Under the pieces are notes generated by a model. That model had not been told where the DNA came from. It saw only the letters and a list, made by a program, of their open reading frames with translations, and made no database searches. The position numbers and the translations under genes are program-made. From an uncultured Bacteroidota bacterium (GTDB lineage: Bacteria; Bacteroidota; Bacteroidia; Chitinophagales; Chitinophagaceae): a stretch of 64,000 bases of DNA. Positions 18,357 through 27,003 of this stretch are shown in pieces; position 1 is the stretch's first letter, and the number at the start of each line of letters is the position of its first letter. Location: contig CAIRYK010000068.1 in the NCBI GenBank assembly GCA_903882805.1, forward strand, positions 1 to 64,000, read 5' to 3'.

Positions 18357-19442
18357 ATGAGTTCGATTGTAGAAAAGTTGGAAGCTATTAAGGCGAGGTT
18401 TGATGACCTTGGCGTGGCGCTGACCAATCCTGAAGTAGTTACTGACAATAAGCGTTTTTCGCAAATCAGTAAGGAATACCGTAAGCTGGAGAAAATAGTA
18501 GAGGTATATAAAACCTATAGAAACTGCATAGATAGTCTGGATTTTGCCAGAGAAGTGCTGGAGTCTGAGAGCGATGAGGAGCTTCGCGATCTCGCAAAAG
18601 AAGATCTGGAGAAGCTGGAAGAGCAAAAGGAGTCTTTGGAAATTGAGATGCGCAATCTGTTGATACCCAAAGACCCGCAGGACGAGAAAAATGCTATTAT
18701 AGAAATACGCGGAGGACCCGGCGGCGACGAAGCGAGTATTTTTGCCGGCGACCTGCTGCGCATGTATATGCGTTATTGCGAGCGGAGGGGATGGAAGCTT
18801 GCCGTGGTGTCGGAAACAGAAGGCACAGTAGGCGGCTATAAAGAGGTGCAGCTGGAAGTGCAGGGCGAAGACGTATATGGTATACTCAAGTTCGAAAGCG
18901 GTGTGCACCGTGTGCAGCGCGTACCAGCTACAGAGGCCAGCGGTAGGGTGCATACATCGGCAGCTACTGTAGCCGTAATGCCTGAAGCAGAGGAAATAGA
19001 CTTTGAACTGAAAGAAAGCGACCTGAAAATGGAAACGGCGCGAAGCGGCGGAGCGGGCGGACAGAATGTGAACAAGGTGGAAACCAAGGTAATACTTACC
19101 CACGTGCCTACCGGTACGGTGATTACCTGCCAAACGGAAAGATCGCAGTTGGGCAACCGTGATAAGGCGACTGCCATGATGCGCACCAGGCTTTATGAGG
19201 AGCAAGTTCGTAAACAAGAGGATGAGATCAGCCGACGTCGTAAAAGCCTCGTAAGCACCGGCGACCGGAGCGCTAAGGTGCGTACTTACAACTATCCTCA
19301 AGGTCGCGTAACTGACCACCGTATAGGCATGACCATTTATAACCTTGACGATTTTATGAACGGCAATATACAGGAGATGATAGATGCCCTGCAGTTTGCT
19401 GAGAACGCAGAAAAAATGCAGGCTGGAGAAACAGTAATATAA
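18357..19442 (+). CDS. prfA: Peptide chain release factor 1
   Basis: 361 residues, typical RF1. It recognises UAA and UAG in the ribosomal A site and triggers peptidyl-tRNA hydrolysis. The catalytic GGQ lies in [15 protein letters not shown] (about 226-240). The codon-reading tripeptide is PAT in [13 protein letters not shown] (about 185-197), which distinguishes RF1 (PxT) from RF2 (SPF). An N-terminal coiled-coil domain spans about 5-100. The gene is not followed by prmC/hemK as in many bacteria; the polysaccharide genes begin 61 bp later. RF1 presence argues that the amber codons noted elsewhere in the window act as real stops. Confidence 0.97.
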   Translation: MSSIVEKLEAIKARFDDLGVALTNPEVVTDNKRFSQISKEYRKLEKIVEVYKTYRNCIDSLDFAREVLESESDEELRDLAKEDLEKLEEQKESLEIEMRNLLIPKDPQDEKNAIIEIRGGPGGDEASIFAGDLLRMYMRYCERRGWKLAVVSETEGTVGGYKEVQLEVQGEDVYGILKFESGVHRVQRVPATEASGRVHTSAATVAVMPEAEEIDFELKESDLKMETARSGGAGGQNVNKVETKVILTHVPTGTVITCQTERSQLGNRDKATAMMRTRLYEEQVRKQEDEISRRRKSLVSTGDRSAKVRTYNYPQGRVTDHRIGMTIYNLDDFMNGNIQEMIDALQFAENAEKMQAGETVI

Positions 19443-19503
19443 ACTTTACTAAAACTATTGTTGTAAATTTCATAAGTTTAAGCTTTAAACACCCCTTTAC
19501 CTA

Positions 19504-20463
19504 ATGTCTAATACTGGTTTTAATTTGACGGATGTATTTATAAGCATACGTAAACATAAGAGCCTGGTTGCGGTGATAACTATCGCGGCAGCTATTGCCG
19601 GCGCCATATTTTATTTGGTTGGTCCCAAAAAATATGAAGCCAAGACGGAATTTATTTTGAGAAATCCGCTATATGGCGATCGCAATAGCTTGTATAACTA
19701 CGATACTAAATTTATTGATTATTTCAGCAATGACGATGATCTGGACAGATTGATTATGATGTCCGGGTCGGATTTAGTACAGAGTCAGGTAATCAAAAAC
19801 ATGAAACTTGCCGATGTTTATAAAATTGATGCAAGTACCCGTAAAGGAGAACAACAACTGGAGCGCAGATTTAATAAAAATCTTAACGTGATGCGCACAG
19901 AGTATAAAGACCTTACGTTGTCGTACGTAGATACCGATCCAGAACGTGCGGCCAAAGTTGCAAATGAGTGTGTACGCGTGCTGGAAAGTACATTCAGCGG
20001 TTATTACCGGGAAATGAGAGAAAAAATGTATCAGTCGATAGTAGATAAAATACATGAAGAAGATAGCGCTATCGCAGCCCTCACCGATACATTAACATTG
20101 CTCAGAGACAAATATGGTATTTATGATATAATCAGTCCATCAAGATACAACCTTATGCTGGGGAGTATGAAAGAAAATGGACATAAAGATTATGGCAGAG
20201 GTGTAGAGCAGGTGCAAAATATAGAATCGTTGAAAGATGAGTTGGTATCAACCCGAGCTAAGCAGAGCACAATAATCAACCAATTTAAAACAGGTTTGGA
20301 AATTGGGCAGATGCCTATGATAAAAGTAATAACAGAAGCTAAAAATCCAGTAAGTCCTAAAGGAATAGGCGGTATGTATACCGTTATTGCGTGCGCATTT
20401 CTTGGATTCTTTTTTACTGTATTACTTGTATTGATTGTTGATAATTATTTCACAAAGGCTTAG
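19504..20463 (+). CDS. Wzz-type polysaccharide chain-length/co-polymerase protein (copy 1)
   Basis: 319 residues with the Wzz/PCP-1 layout. A cytoplasmic N-terminus leads to a first membrane helix at about 22-41 (VAVITIAAAIAGAIFYLVG), a periplasmic region with coiled-coil helices, and a second helix near the C-terminus (YTVIACAFLGFFFTVLLVLIV, about 293-313) preceded by the Pro-rich AKNPVSPKG. No cytoplasmic tyrosine kinase domain is attached. It likely sets the length of a surface polysaccharide made by a Wzy-type polymerase. Strongly similar to the next gene (shared NPLYGDRN and DDDLD motifs), so a tandem duplication. Confidence 0.85.
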   Translation: MSNTGFNLTDVFISIRKHKSLVAVITIAAAIAGAIFYLVGPKKYEAKTEFILRNPLYGDRNSLYNYDTKFIDYFSNDDDLDRLIMMSGSDLVQSQVIKNMKLADVYKIDASTRKGEQQLERRFNKNLNVMRTEYKDLTLSYVDTDPERAAKVANECVRVLESTFSGYYREMREKMYQSIVDKIHEEDSAIAALTDTLTLLRDKYGIYDIISPSRYNLMLGSMKENGHKDYGRGVEQVQNIESLKDELVSTRAKQSTIINQFKTGLEIGQMPMIKVITEAKNPVSPKGIGGMYTVIACAFLGFFFTVLLVLIVDNYFTKA

Positions 20464-20567
20464 CAATAAACAGTATAGGTGGTCGGTTATATTGCTCAGA
20501 GAGTAAAGTATCGGTTCATTTCTTTAATTGAAGATTAAATAATTAAAGCTAAACTAATTAAGTAAAA

Positions 20568-21539
20568 ATGGCAACACCTTCTTTTGACCTGATAGATGTT
20601 ATCAGGACCATACAAAAGCAAAAGCGTTTCATCATCATCATCACGGCGGTGTCGCTGGCGTTGGGCGGTTTGTTTCTGGCAATAAAAAAGAAAAAGTATA
20701 AAGCTGAATCCCGCTTTTTTGTTAATAACCCTCTTTATGGCGACCGTAACACATTGTTCAGGCAATTTGAAACTCGATATGTAGACTATTTTGGCGGCGA
20801 CGATGATCTGGACAAGGTAACAGCTTTAGCTAATTCAGATACGGTAAGAGATCGTATAATCAGAAATTGCCAGTTTGAAGAGGTGTATAAAGGTGCAAGC
20901 CTCAATGATAGCAATGGTCATGCTATGTACATGGCCATCTTTAATAAGAATTTCAATATCAAGCGTTCGGAGTATAAAGATTTGGAGGTTTCTTATGTAG
21001 CCTACGATCCCAGAACGGCAGCCAATGTGGCAAACATGACCGTAAAAGTATTGGAAGAAACCTACCGTCATTATTATACCTACATGAAAGAAGGTATTAA
21101 TAAATCTATATCAGCAAAGGTGCGTCAACTGGATAGTTCGATAAATGTACTAACTGATACGCTTGCCGAAATGAGAGATAGATATGGCATATACAGTATT
21201 ATTAGCCCCGGCCGCCAAAATGTAATAAATGGCGAGATAAAGGGTGGTGGAAAAGGTTTTGGCAAGGCAGTAGAAACTATCCAGAATATAGAATCGGTAA
21301 AGGATCAACTGGTAACAGACCGTGCAAAATATATTTCGGTACTCAATGAGTTTAGCGCATCTGCCAGCGATGATATAGGCTATCTAAAAGTAATAACAAG
21401 GGCGTTGCCTCCTACTTCTCCAACTGGCCCAAGCCTTACGCTGACGCTAATGGTTGCCGGGTTTTTAGGCCTCTTTTTTAGTGTGACCTATACATTAATG
21501 ATCGCTTACCTGCGTAAGTTAAATGAAGTTTTAAGATAA
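20568..21539 (+). CDS. Wzz-type polysaccharide chain-length/co-polymerase protein (copy 2)
   Basis: 323 residues, paralogue of the preceding protein and with the same two-helix layout: helix 1 about 22-43, helix 2 about 290-315 after ALPPTSPTGPS. Shared motifs are NPLYGDRN (about 51-58), DYFGGDDDLDK and RYGIYSIISPGR. No kinase domain. The stop overlaps the start of the ligase/polymerase gene by one base (TAATG), implying translational coupling and a joint role. The two copies may form mixed rings or set different lengths; this is inference. Confidence 0.85.
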   Translation: MATPSFDLIDVIRTIQKQKRFIIIITAVSLALGGLFLAIKKKKYKAESRFFVNNPLYGDRNTLFRQFETRYVDYFGGDDDLDKVTALANSDTVRDRIIRNCQFEEVYKGASLNDSNGHAMYMAIFNKNFNIKRSEYKDLEVSYVAYDPRTAANVANMTVKVLEETYRHYYTYMKEGINKSISAKVRQLDSSINVLTDTLAEMRDRYGIYSIISPGRQNVINGEIKGGGKGFGKAVETIQNIESVKDQLVTDRAKYISVLNEFSASASDDIGYLKVITRALPPTSPTGPSLTLTLMVAGFLGLFFSVTYTLMIAYLRKLNEVLR

Positions 21540-22987
21540 TGATTGCAACCCTCCGAAACAATTTATTTAATCTGGCGGCATTCAGCGTACTGTTTGCTAC
21601 GATTATATTGTTTGCCTATACCGGAAATTACTTCATACTTGCAGCGCCTATAGTGTTTCTATATGTGGTGCTAATGGGGGTAAACTGGAAAGCAGCCTAC
21701 TGGATATTTCTGTTTACTATTCCGGCTTCTGTACAGATCAACTTCTCAAACGACTCGATGGCGATTACCTTGCCAGATCAGCCTATTATGTGGTTGTTGC
21801 TTATGATGTCGACGCTTGTTTTTGCTCGCGACCCTGAGTCGTTACCTAAATGGTGGTGGCGCGACCCGTTGGTGTTTATTACTGTATTGCAGTATATATG
21901 CACCATAATTGCTGTGATTTTTTCTAAAATGCTATTTTTTTCTACCAAATTCTTGTTGGCCAAGACGTGGTTGCTGGTGTGCTACTTCGTTATGCCAATT
22001 TGGATATTTAAGGAAAAGAAGGATTTTATTAAAGCGTTCTACATTTTGCTCATTCCTATGCTTATTACCATTATGGTGATACTAGTGCACCATGCCATAC
22101 TTGGTTTTCGGTTTGAGAAAGTGCAGAAGTCTATGAGTGGTTTGTATTACAATCACGTTGACTATTCTACGGTTATTTCCATGTTTTTCCCACTATTGGT
22201 AATTGCATGGCCATTGTCGAAGGGTAAGGGTATTTTGCGCAAAATATTGCTGGGTACCATCATTCTGATTTTTATTGCCGGTATTACGTTTGCTTATGCC
22301 CGTGCAGCGGTGGTGGGTATAGTATTTGCTATAGTAATAGGTTTGGCTATGCGCGCTAAGCTGGTGAACCTTATTATGCCTGGTTTTTATGCACTAATAC
22401 TAGCAGCGTTCTTGTATATGGTGCCCAACAACAAGTATCTCGAGTTTAGGCCCGATTACAACCAGACCTACATGCACAAAAACTTTACCGATCACCTGAT
22501 AGCTACGTTCAGGGGTAAGGATATGTCGAGTATGGAGCGTTTGTATAGATGGATTGCTGCCGTAAGGATGAGCAACGACCGTCCGCTAACAGGTTATGGT
22601 CCGCGTGCGTTTTATTATTATTACAAACCTTACGCTGTGACATCGTTCCAGACCTATGTAAGCCGAAATAAAGAACACTCCACTACGCACAACTACTTTT
22701 TGTACATGCTTGTAGAGCAGGGATGGCCGGCTATGATACTATATGCCATTCTTATAGCGGCGATATTTGCCAAGGCGCAGAGAATATACCACCGTTTTCA
22801 GGACAGGTTTTACAGGCTGTGTACCATAGGGCTCGCTATGGTTATAGCCGTAGGTTTCATCAATAACTTCTTCTCAGAGCTTATTGAAACCCATAAGGTG
22901 GCAGCATTGTTCTTCATACCTATTGCTATGCTTATTATCCTTGATAAAAAGAGCAAGGATGAGCAGGAAGGCCTACCTGTAGTATAG
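21539..22987 (+). CDS. O-antigen ligase / Wzy-type polymerase family membrane protein
   Basis: 482 residues with about 11-12 predicted membrane helices. A large periplasmic loop lies around 320-385 with the Wzy_C/O-antigen ligase pattern: LIATFRGKDMSSMERLYRW, then RPLTGYGPRAF and HSTTHNYFLYMLVEQGW. The conserved Arg and His in that loop are the expected functional residues for transferring or polymerising undecaprenol-linked glycans. The start overlaps the stop of Wzz copy 2 by one base. No glycosyltransferase or flippase is adjacent, so the sugar-building genes must lie elsewhere. Ligase and polymerase cannot be told apart from sequence alone. Confidence 0.85.
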   Translation: MIATLRNNLFNLAAFSVLFATIILFAYTGNYFILAAPIVFLYVVLMGVNWKAAYWIFLFTIPASVQINFSNDSMAITLPDQPIMWLLLMMSTLVFARDPESLPKWWWRDPLVFITVLQYICTIIAVIFSKMLFFSTKFLLAKTWLLVCYFVMPIWIFKEKKDFIKAFYILLIPMLITIMVILVHHAILGFRFEKVQKSMSGLYYNHVDYSTVISMFFPLLVIAWPLSKGKGILRKILLGTIILIFIAGITFAYARAAVVGIVFAIVIGLAMRAKLVNLIMPGFYALILAAFLYMVPNNKYLEFRPDYNQTYMHKNFTDHLIATFRGKDMSSMERLYRWIAAVRMSNDRPLTGYGPRAFYYYYKPYAVTSFQTYVSRNKEHSTTHNYFLYMLVEQGWPAMILYAILIAAIFAKAQRIYHRFQDRFYRLCTIGLAMVIAVGFINNFFSELIETHKVAALFFIPIAMLIILDKKSKDEQEGLPVV

Positions 22988-23000
22988 GAGCCATACTCCG

Positions 23001-23978
23001 CTAATCTGCCGTAAAATACCTCAACTCATCCTTGAGGTTTAGGTAGGGGTGCGTGGTCATCAAAGCTTTGGTTTTTGCAGCATAGCTGCTCAGAAATTTT
23101 CTATGTGCCTCTGTATCCGGAAACCGTGTGCGGTGCGCGCGGGCAGTGGCAATCTCGTTTACCTGCTGCATTGTGGTATAAATAGCCGGCGATATACACG
23201 ACTTCATAAAGTGTTGCCAGACAAACGAAGTAGCCGCAAAGTTGGGGTGAACAAGGTCTACATCGTAAAACCGATAGTCGCGGAGCACATCAATTACCAG
23301 CTCGTATGCAGGGAAATAGTGTACATTGGCCATAGATTGGCAAAGGTTGTGCACAGCCTCTATAAGCCGGGCCTTGCTTCGGTTGTTGTCTACCACGCCG
23401 TCGCGTATGTGCCTTACTGGGCTAATTGTGAACAATACGTTTACTTTGGCATTTGCAGCAAACAGTTTTTCTAAAGTATGGGTCAGCGACGTTTCAATTT
23501 CAGCGATAGACAACAGCTTTTTCTGAAACCATTGAGCAGGCGCTCTATGATTGTTGGCCACCGGTCGGTCGTTGTCTTTTAAGTAATATTGAAAAGCTGA
23601 GCCGAGGGTGATTACCACCCAGTCGGCATTGAGTATAAAATGGTGCGCCTCGGTCTGCGACTGATTGATGCCGGCAAGCGCTGCGGAAATATCTGTATTG
23701 GAGAAGCGAGTATGGTGGTCCCAACTATTCCATAGTTCGTTTAAGTAGAAAAGGTCGGCTTCGGTATACTCGGCCCCATCTATGTAGCTATTTATACTTC
23801 TTGCAACGCTCAGCGGATTGAACAATATGCCATGTGGATTGTTGCAGATATGGAATCTGTGCCGCTGCAATTGGTCGGACATATGCTCGGTGAAGCAGGA
23901 CCCAATGAGCAATATATTGTCGGTGTAGACAATAGGCGAGGGTAGCGCCGGCGTATCTATAGAAAGCGTGAACTGCAT
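23001..23978 (-). CDS. GSCFA domain-containing protein
   Basis: 325 residues from ATG 23978; the earlier in-frame starts would add residues upstream of the -7 box at 23983. The diagnostic GSCFTEHM motif stands at about 27-34, followed by NPHGILFNPLSV and GSAFQYY. Later conserved blocks are FTISPVRHIRDG and the DLVHPNFAATSFVW region, resembling SGNH/GDSL esterase blocks (Ser/Asp-His). The GSCFA family is uncharacterised but looks like an SGNH-hydrolase relative. No signal peptide. Convergent with the O-antigen ligase gene (13 bp apart), so an esterase acting on glycans is tempting but unproven. Confidence 0.88.
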   Translation of the reverse strand: MQFTLSIDTPALPSPIVYTDNILLIGSCFTEHMSDQLQRHRFHICNNPHGILFNPLSVARSINSYIDGAEYTEADLFYLNELWNSWDHHTRFSNTDISAALAGINQSQTEAHHFILNADWVVITLGSAFQYYLKDNDRPVANNHRAPAQWFQKKLLSIAEIETSLTHTLEKLFAANAKVNVLFTISPVRHIRDGVVDNNRSKARLIEAVHNLCQSMANVHYFPAYELVIDVLRDYRFYDVDLVHPNFAATSFVWQHFMKSCISPAIYTTMQQVNEIATARAHRTRFPDTEAHRKFLSSYAAKTKALMTTHPYLNLKDELRYFTAD

Positions 23979-23982
23979 GCTG

Positions 23983-23990
23983 CAAAAGTA
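23983..23990 (-). promoter_or_regulatory. -7 box giving a near-leaderless GSCFA transcript
   Basis: On the minus strand TACTTTTG matches TAnnTTTG. Only four bases separate it from ATG 23978, so transcription should start at or within a few bases of the start codon. No clear -33 element was found at the usual distance. Confidence 0.45.
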
Positions 23991-24025
23991 AATGTAAACT
24001 AATGGAAACGGGCATAAAATGAAAA

Positions 24026-24050
24026 GAGGCAACCCTGTTGGTATTGCCTC
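24026..24050 (-). terminator. Intrinsic terminator after the first small secreted-protein gene
   Basis: Stem GAGGCAA / TTGCCTC followed on the minus strand by TTTTCATTTTAT, 25 bp past the stop at 24076. Confidence 0.75.
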
Positions 24051-24075
24051 CTTAAACTATGTGCGTAATAATATA

Positions 24076-24366
24076 TTACCACTTAGATCTGTAGTATTTA
24101 GAACTGGTGCGGCCAAAGCGGCTCTTATAGTTGCGCTCAGCATCTTCACGACCTTCTGTGTGCGCAAATTTGCAACAACTGCGCTTCATGCCGCATACCG
24201 CGCCTTCTGCAGTTTCTCTTTTGCAATGATCTTTGCAATACTCGTGGCTGCGCTGGCGAACAAACTTTTTGCCATGGCTCTGCGCTCTCCATGCAAATGC
24301 AGGATTACAAAAGCCTGCACAAAACAGGAGGGCTATTATGGTTGTCAGGAAATATTTACGTTGCAT
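24076..24366 (-). CDS. Small secreted Cys-rich basic protein (1 of 4)
   Basis: 96 residues. The signal peptide (MQRKYFLTTIIALLFCAGFCNPAFA) is followed by a basic mature region of about 70 residues. It has six cysteines spaced CKDHC...CGMKRSCC and ends in a Tyr/Lys/Arg-rich tail (SKYYRSKW). The CKDHCK segment resembles YCKDRC in the protein at 24840-25241. No family recognised. First in map order of a same-strand group of four small exported proteins; the hairpin after it argues for separate transcripts. Metal binding or disulfide stabilisation is possible. Confidence 0.7.
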   Translation of the reverse strand: MQRKYFLTTIIALLFCAGFCNPAFAWRAQSHGKKFVRQRSHEYCKDHCKRETAEGAVCGMKRSCCKFAHTEGREDAERNYKSRFGRTSSKYYRSKW

Positions 24367-24413
24367 GATATTTTATCGAAATTTAGCATTAATAAATTGA
24401 CTATGCCCGGCTG

Positions 24414-24680
24414 TTACCTCCAGCCGCGGGTATGAGCATATTTGTAATGGTAGTGATACTTACCGGTATAAAAGCGTGGATAACAATAATGCTCGCGGCT
24501 ATACGAACCGCCATGACTACCTGCATTGATAATGACAGATGGCGCTTTCGATTTTTTTTGGGCATGGCAGCAGCACGCATGCGCTTTCATACATTTCCAA
24601 TGAGATGCGCTGGCTGTAAATGTACCGCCAAGGCTTAGCATAAGTACCAGCAGAAACGCTCCGAAAATACTGAATTTCAT
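24414..24680 (-). CDS. Small secreted His/Tyr/Cys-rich protein (2 of 4)
   Basis: 88 residues from ATG 24680, which yields the signal peptide MKFSIFGAFLLVLMLSLGG followed by TFTASAS; the upstream in-frame ATG at 24725 was rejected. The mature part has CMKAHACCCHAQKK and then GSHGGSYSREHYCYPRFYTG. The last block matches GDHGSYYSRSDYYYPRYYTR in the protein at 24840-25241, so the two are paralogues despite low overall similarity. His and Tyr make up much of the tail (YHYHYKYAH). No known family. Function unknown. Confidence 0.68.
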   Translation of the reverse strand: MKFSIFGAFLLVLMLSLGGTFTASASHWKCMKAHACCCHAQKKSKAPSVIINAGSHGGSYSREHYCYPRFYTGKYHYHYKYAHTRGWR

Positions 24681-24793
24681 ATAGTTATCTGTTTTTGTAT
24701 CAGCGCGCAGGCACGCTATTGCCAAAGTTAATAATAAAATTAAAAAGCAGGGAATTAATTGCTTTTTAATACCGAAAAAATACTAAAAAAATA

Positions 24794-24813
24794 GGCTGCC
24801 CGTATAGGCAGCC
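24794..24813 (-). terminator. Intrinsic terminator after the third small secreted-protein gene
   Basis: Perfect 7-bp stem GGCTGCC / GGCAGCC with a 6-nt loop and a long T-run on the minus strand (positions 24793 down to 24783), 27 bp past the stop at 24840. Confidence 0.82.
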
Positions 24814-24839
24814 CAATATTGTTATGTAAGCACAGCAAA

Positions 24840-25241
24840 TTAATAACCGCCGCCGCGATTATAGTATTCTCTACGGCATTTACGGCCTCTCATGTAGCGG
24901 TCGCAATTGTCGCCGCATGGTTTGCTGCTGTATTTGTGATTATCGCATCTGTCGTTGCAAGAGCTGTGACTGCAGCATCTGTCTTTGCAATAACGGTTGT
25001 AATGACGACGGGTATAATAACGAGGATAGTAATAATCTGAACGGCTGTAATAGCTGCCATGATCGCCATCTACAACTACATGAGGGCTGTAATATTTGTA
25101 GTTGGTGCAATGGCGTGGTTCCCAGTAGCCTTTATACCAGCCATGTCTGTAATTGCGCCAAGGCGCCGCGCCTGCTTGAGAATTGATGCCGGCTGACAAC
25201 AAAATAATCAGCAATGCTGTTAGGACAATACGGAATTTCAT
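24840..25241 (-). CDS. Small secreted Cys/Tyr/Arg-rich protein (3 of 4)
   Basis: 133 residues. The signal peptide MKFRIVLTALLIILLSAG ends near SQAGAA. The mature region has YYSPHVVVDGDHGSYYSRSD, a Tyr/Arg block (YYYPRYYTRRHYNRY) and a Cys-rich C-terminal half. That half holds nine cysteines (YCKDRCCSHSSCNDRC, then PCGDNC and KCRREYYNRGGGY). It shares the GSYYSR...YPRYYT block with the 24414-24680 protein and CKDxC with the 24076-24366 protein, linking the group. Extracellular or periplasmic; the spaced cysteines suggest disulfides or metal binding. No known family. Confidence 0.72.
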   Translation of the reverse strand: MKFRIVLTALLIILLSAGINSQAGAAPWRNYRHGWYKGYWEPRHCTNYKYYSPHVVVDGDHGSYYSRSDYYYPRYYTRRHYNRYCKDRCCSHSSCNDRCDNHKYSSKPCGDNCDRYMRGRKCRREYYNRGGGY

Positions 25242-25382
25242 AAAATGCGCGTTTTGTTTTATAAGTTATGTGTAATTTGAATCTCAAAGTTAGAAATAAA
25301 TTGTAAAACAGTGAAGCATTGAGTAAAATAAATAATAGCGAGCGGCAATCGTAGTCTATTGCCTACAGCTTGTGAAAATGCA

Positions 25383-25407
25383 GAAGGCCGCCTTTACGGC
25401 AGCCTTC
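25383..25407 (-). terminator. Intrinsic terminator after the fourth small secreted-protein gene
   Basis: On the minus strand, stem GAAGGCTGCC / GGCGGCCTTC with one mismatch and a GTAAA loop, followed by TGCATTTTC. It lies 46 bp past the stop at 25454. Confidence 0.65.
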
Positions 25408-25453
25408 GCTTGTGGTTAAACGGTGGGATATACCCTATATGAAGAAAATTGGA

Positions 25454-25792
25454 TTAATAGCGACGATAATGACGGCCATGACCTCCGCGGTATCCGCGAT
25501 CGTCGTAGCGATTGTATCCGCGACCATAGGCGTATCCGTGGTTGTAGTGGCGCGGTGGTGGGCAGTAGGGGCGCACATAGGGGCGGCGTCCATATCCGTA
25601 TTGCACTACGGGCGGCATTACTACCGGCGGAACAAATATAGGCGGCGCTATGCGCACGTGCGCCCGTCCATAGCTTGGGCGTGGGCCATGCCACCCACGA
25701 CGACCATGCCATGGTTGCGCAGCCGCCTCTGTAACTGCGCTGGCGGCTAATATTATTATCAGTAGTGCTGATGCAATGAGTCTGAGTTTCAT
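25454..25792 (-). CDS. Small secreted Gly/Tyr/Arg/Pro-rich protein (4 of 4)
   Basis: 112 residues from ATG 25792; the upstream in-frame ATG at 25864 would mask the signal peptide MKLRLIASALLIIILAAS followed by AVTEAAAQ. The mature region starts PWHGRRGWHG, has a Pro/Val stretch (PPIFVPPVVMPPVV), then repeats of Tyr-Gly-Arg and Arg-Gly-Tyr ending in GRHYRRY. Only one cysteine, unlike its three neighbours, but the signal peptide and post-cleavage PW resemble those of the 24840-25241 protein. Low complexity; function unknown. Confidence 0.65.
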   Translation of the reverse strand: MKLRLIASALLIIILAASAVTEAAAQPWHGRRGWHGPRPSYGRAHVRIAPPIFVPPVVMPPVVQYGYGRRPYVRPYCPPPRHYNHGYAYGRGYNRYDDRGYRGGHGRHYRRY

Positions 25793-25932
25793 AATGTTTG
25801 CGTTTTGTATAGGTATAGATACAAATCGCTTGCCAAGGTTTAACCAGCCGGCGCTTGCAGGCATTTATTAGGTCCTTTTAACATTATGTTGGTCATTTTA
25901 GTCAAATTTTGCTTTGCTAAATCCAACTACCA

Positions 25933-25964
25933 TTGGCGCAATACGCATTATACTGTTAGTTTTG
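25933..25964 (+). promoter_or_regulatory. Promoter of the YdjM-like hydrolase gene
   Basis: TTG (25933-25935), 21-bp spacer, TAGTTTTG (25957-25964), matching the Bacteroidota -33/-7 pattern. The -7 box ends 28 bp before the TTG start codon. Confidence 0.55.
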
Positions 25965-25992
25965 TAGTGGTATTAATGCAGCCTATAATAGT

Positions 25993-27003
25993 TTGGATAC
26001 ACTAACACATATAGTACTGGGCGCTTGTATAGGCGAGATAGTGGCAGGCAAGCGGCTGGGCAAACCTGCCCTGTTGGTAGGCGCGCTGGCCAACAGCCTG
26101 CCCGATATCGATTTTGTAGCGTCGTTTTGGATGCCTACTACCGACGACCTGCTGGCGCATCGCGGTTTCACACATTCCTTTATGTTTTTGGCGCTGGCGG
26201 CTCCGTTGTTAGCGTGGGTCTCGGGGCGGGTATTTGCTAGGGCGGCTATGAACTACCGGCAGTGGCTGTGGTTTTGGGCGCTGCAGGTATTTGTGCATTT
26301 GTTTATCGATGCATTCAATGCCTATGGCACTGCATGGTTTGAGCCGTTCAGTCATTACCGGGTGTCGTTCAATACCATGTTTGTGGCCGATCCTTTGTTT
26401 ACGTTGTGGCCGCTTGCGGCATTTGCGGTTTTAATGGTGAGGAAGCGCGAATGGCAGGGGCGGGTGAAGCTGGCTGCCGGGGCGTTATCGCTCAGCGCTG
26501 TGTATCTGGTAATGGGCATAGTGTTTAAGCTATATGTAGCCAATGCAGCCGAAACAGCAATGAAAGCAAAAGGCATACCAACCAACCATTATTTTACCAC
26601 GCCCACTCCGCTCAACAACCTGCTATGGTATGTGGTAGCGGGTACCGATAGCGGCTATTATATAGGCTACCGTAGCGTGCTGGACAAAGCCGCGGGTATC
26701 GACTTTCATTTTGCCCCCCGCAACGATTACTTACTGCGCCTGACCACCAACAAACACGATGCCGATAACCTTGTGCGGTTTGCCGATGGTTTTTATACCG
26801 TTGGCCGCATACACGATTCACTGGCGCTAAACGTATTGCGGTTTGGCGAACGCTTCGGATGGTCGGCGCCGCAACCGGGCTTTGTGTTTTATTATTTTCT
26901 CGATTATCCCGACGCCAACAAGCTGATAGTGCAGCGGGGTAGGGTAGCCGGCTGGAATGCCGACTCTGTGCAGCATTTTGTGCGCCGCATAGGCGGTCGC
27001 TAA
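25993..27003 (+). CDS. YdjM-like membrane-bound metal-dependent hydrolase (DUF457)
   Basis: 336 residues with a TTG start. The first residues MDTLTHIVLGACIGE match the usual N-terminus of the family, so the rare start is well supported. N-terminal motifs include THIVLG (His5/6 region), LPDIDF (about 37-42) and RGFTHSF (about 57-63). These His and Asp residues are the conserved metal ligands. Four or five membrane helices span about 65-190, followed by a hydrophilic C-terminal domain of about 140 residues. Substrate unknown; an inner membrane location is likely. Its stop overlaps the stop of the convergent cardiolipin synthase-like gene by two bases. Confidence 0.85.
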   Translation: MDTLTHIVLGACIGEIVAGKRLGKPALLVGALANSLPDIDFVASFWMPTTDDLLAHRGFTHSFMFLALAAPLLAWVSGRVFARAAMNYRQWLWFWALQVFVHLFIDAFNAYGTAWFEPFSHYRVSFNTMFVADPLFTLWPLAAFAVLMVRKREWQGRVKLAAGALSLSAVYLVMGIVFKLYVANAAETAMKAKGIPTNHYFTTPTPLNNLLWYVVAGTDSGYYIGYRSVLDKAAGIDFHFAPRNDYLLRLTTNKHDADNLVRFADGFYTVGRIHDSLALNVLRFGERFGWSAPQPGFVFYYFLDYPDANKLIVQRGRVAGWNADSVQHFVRRIGGR

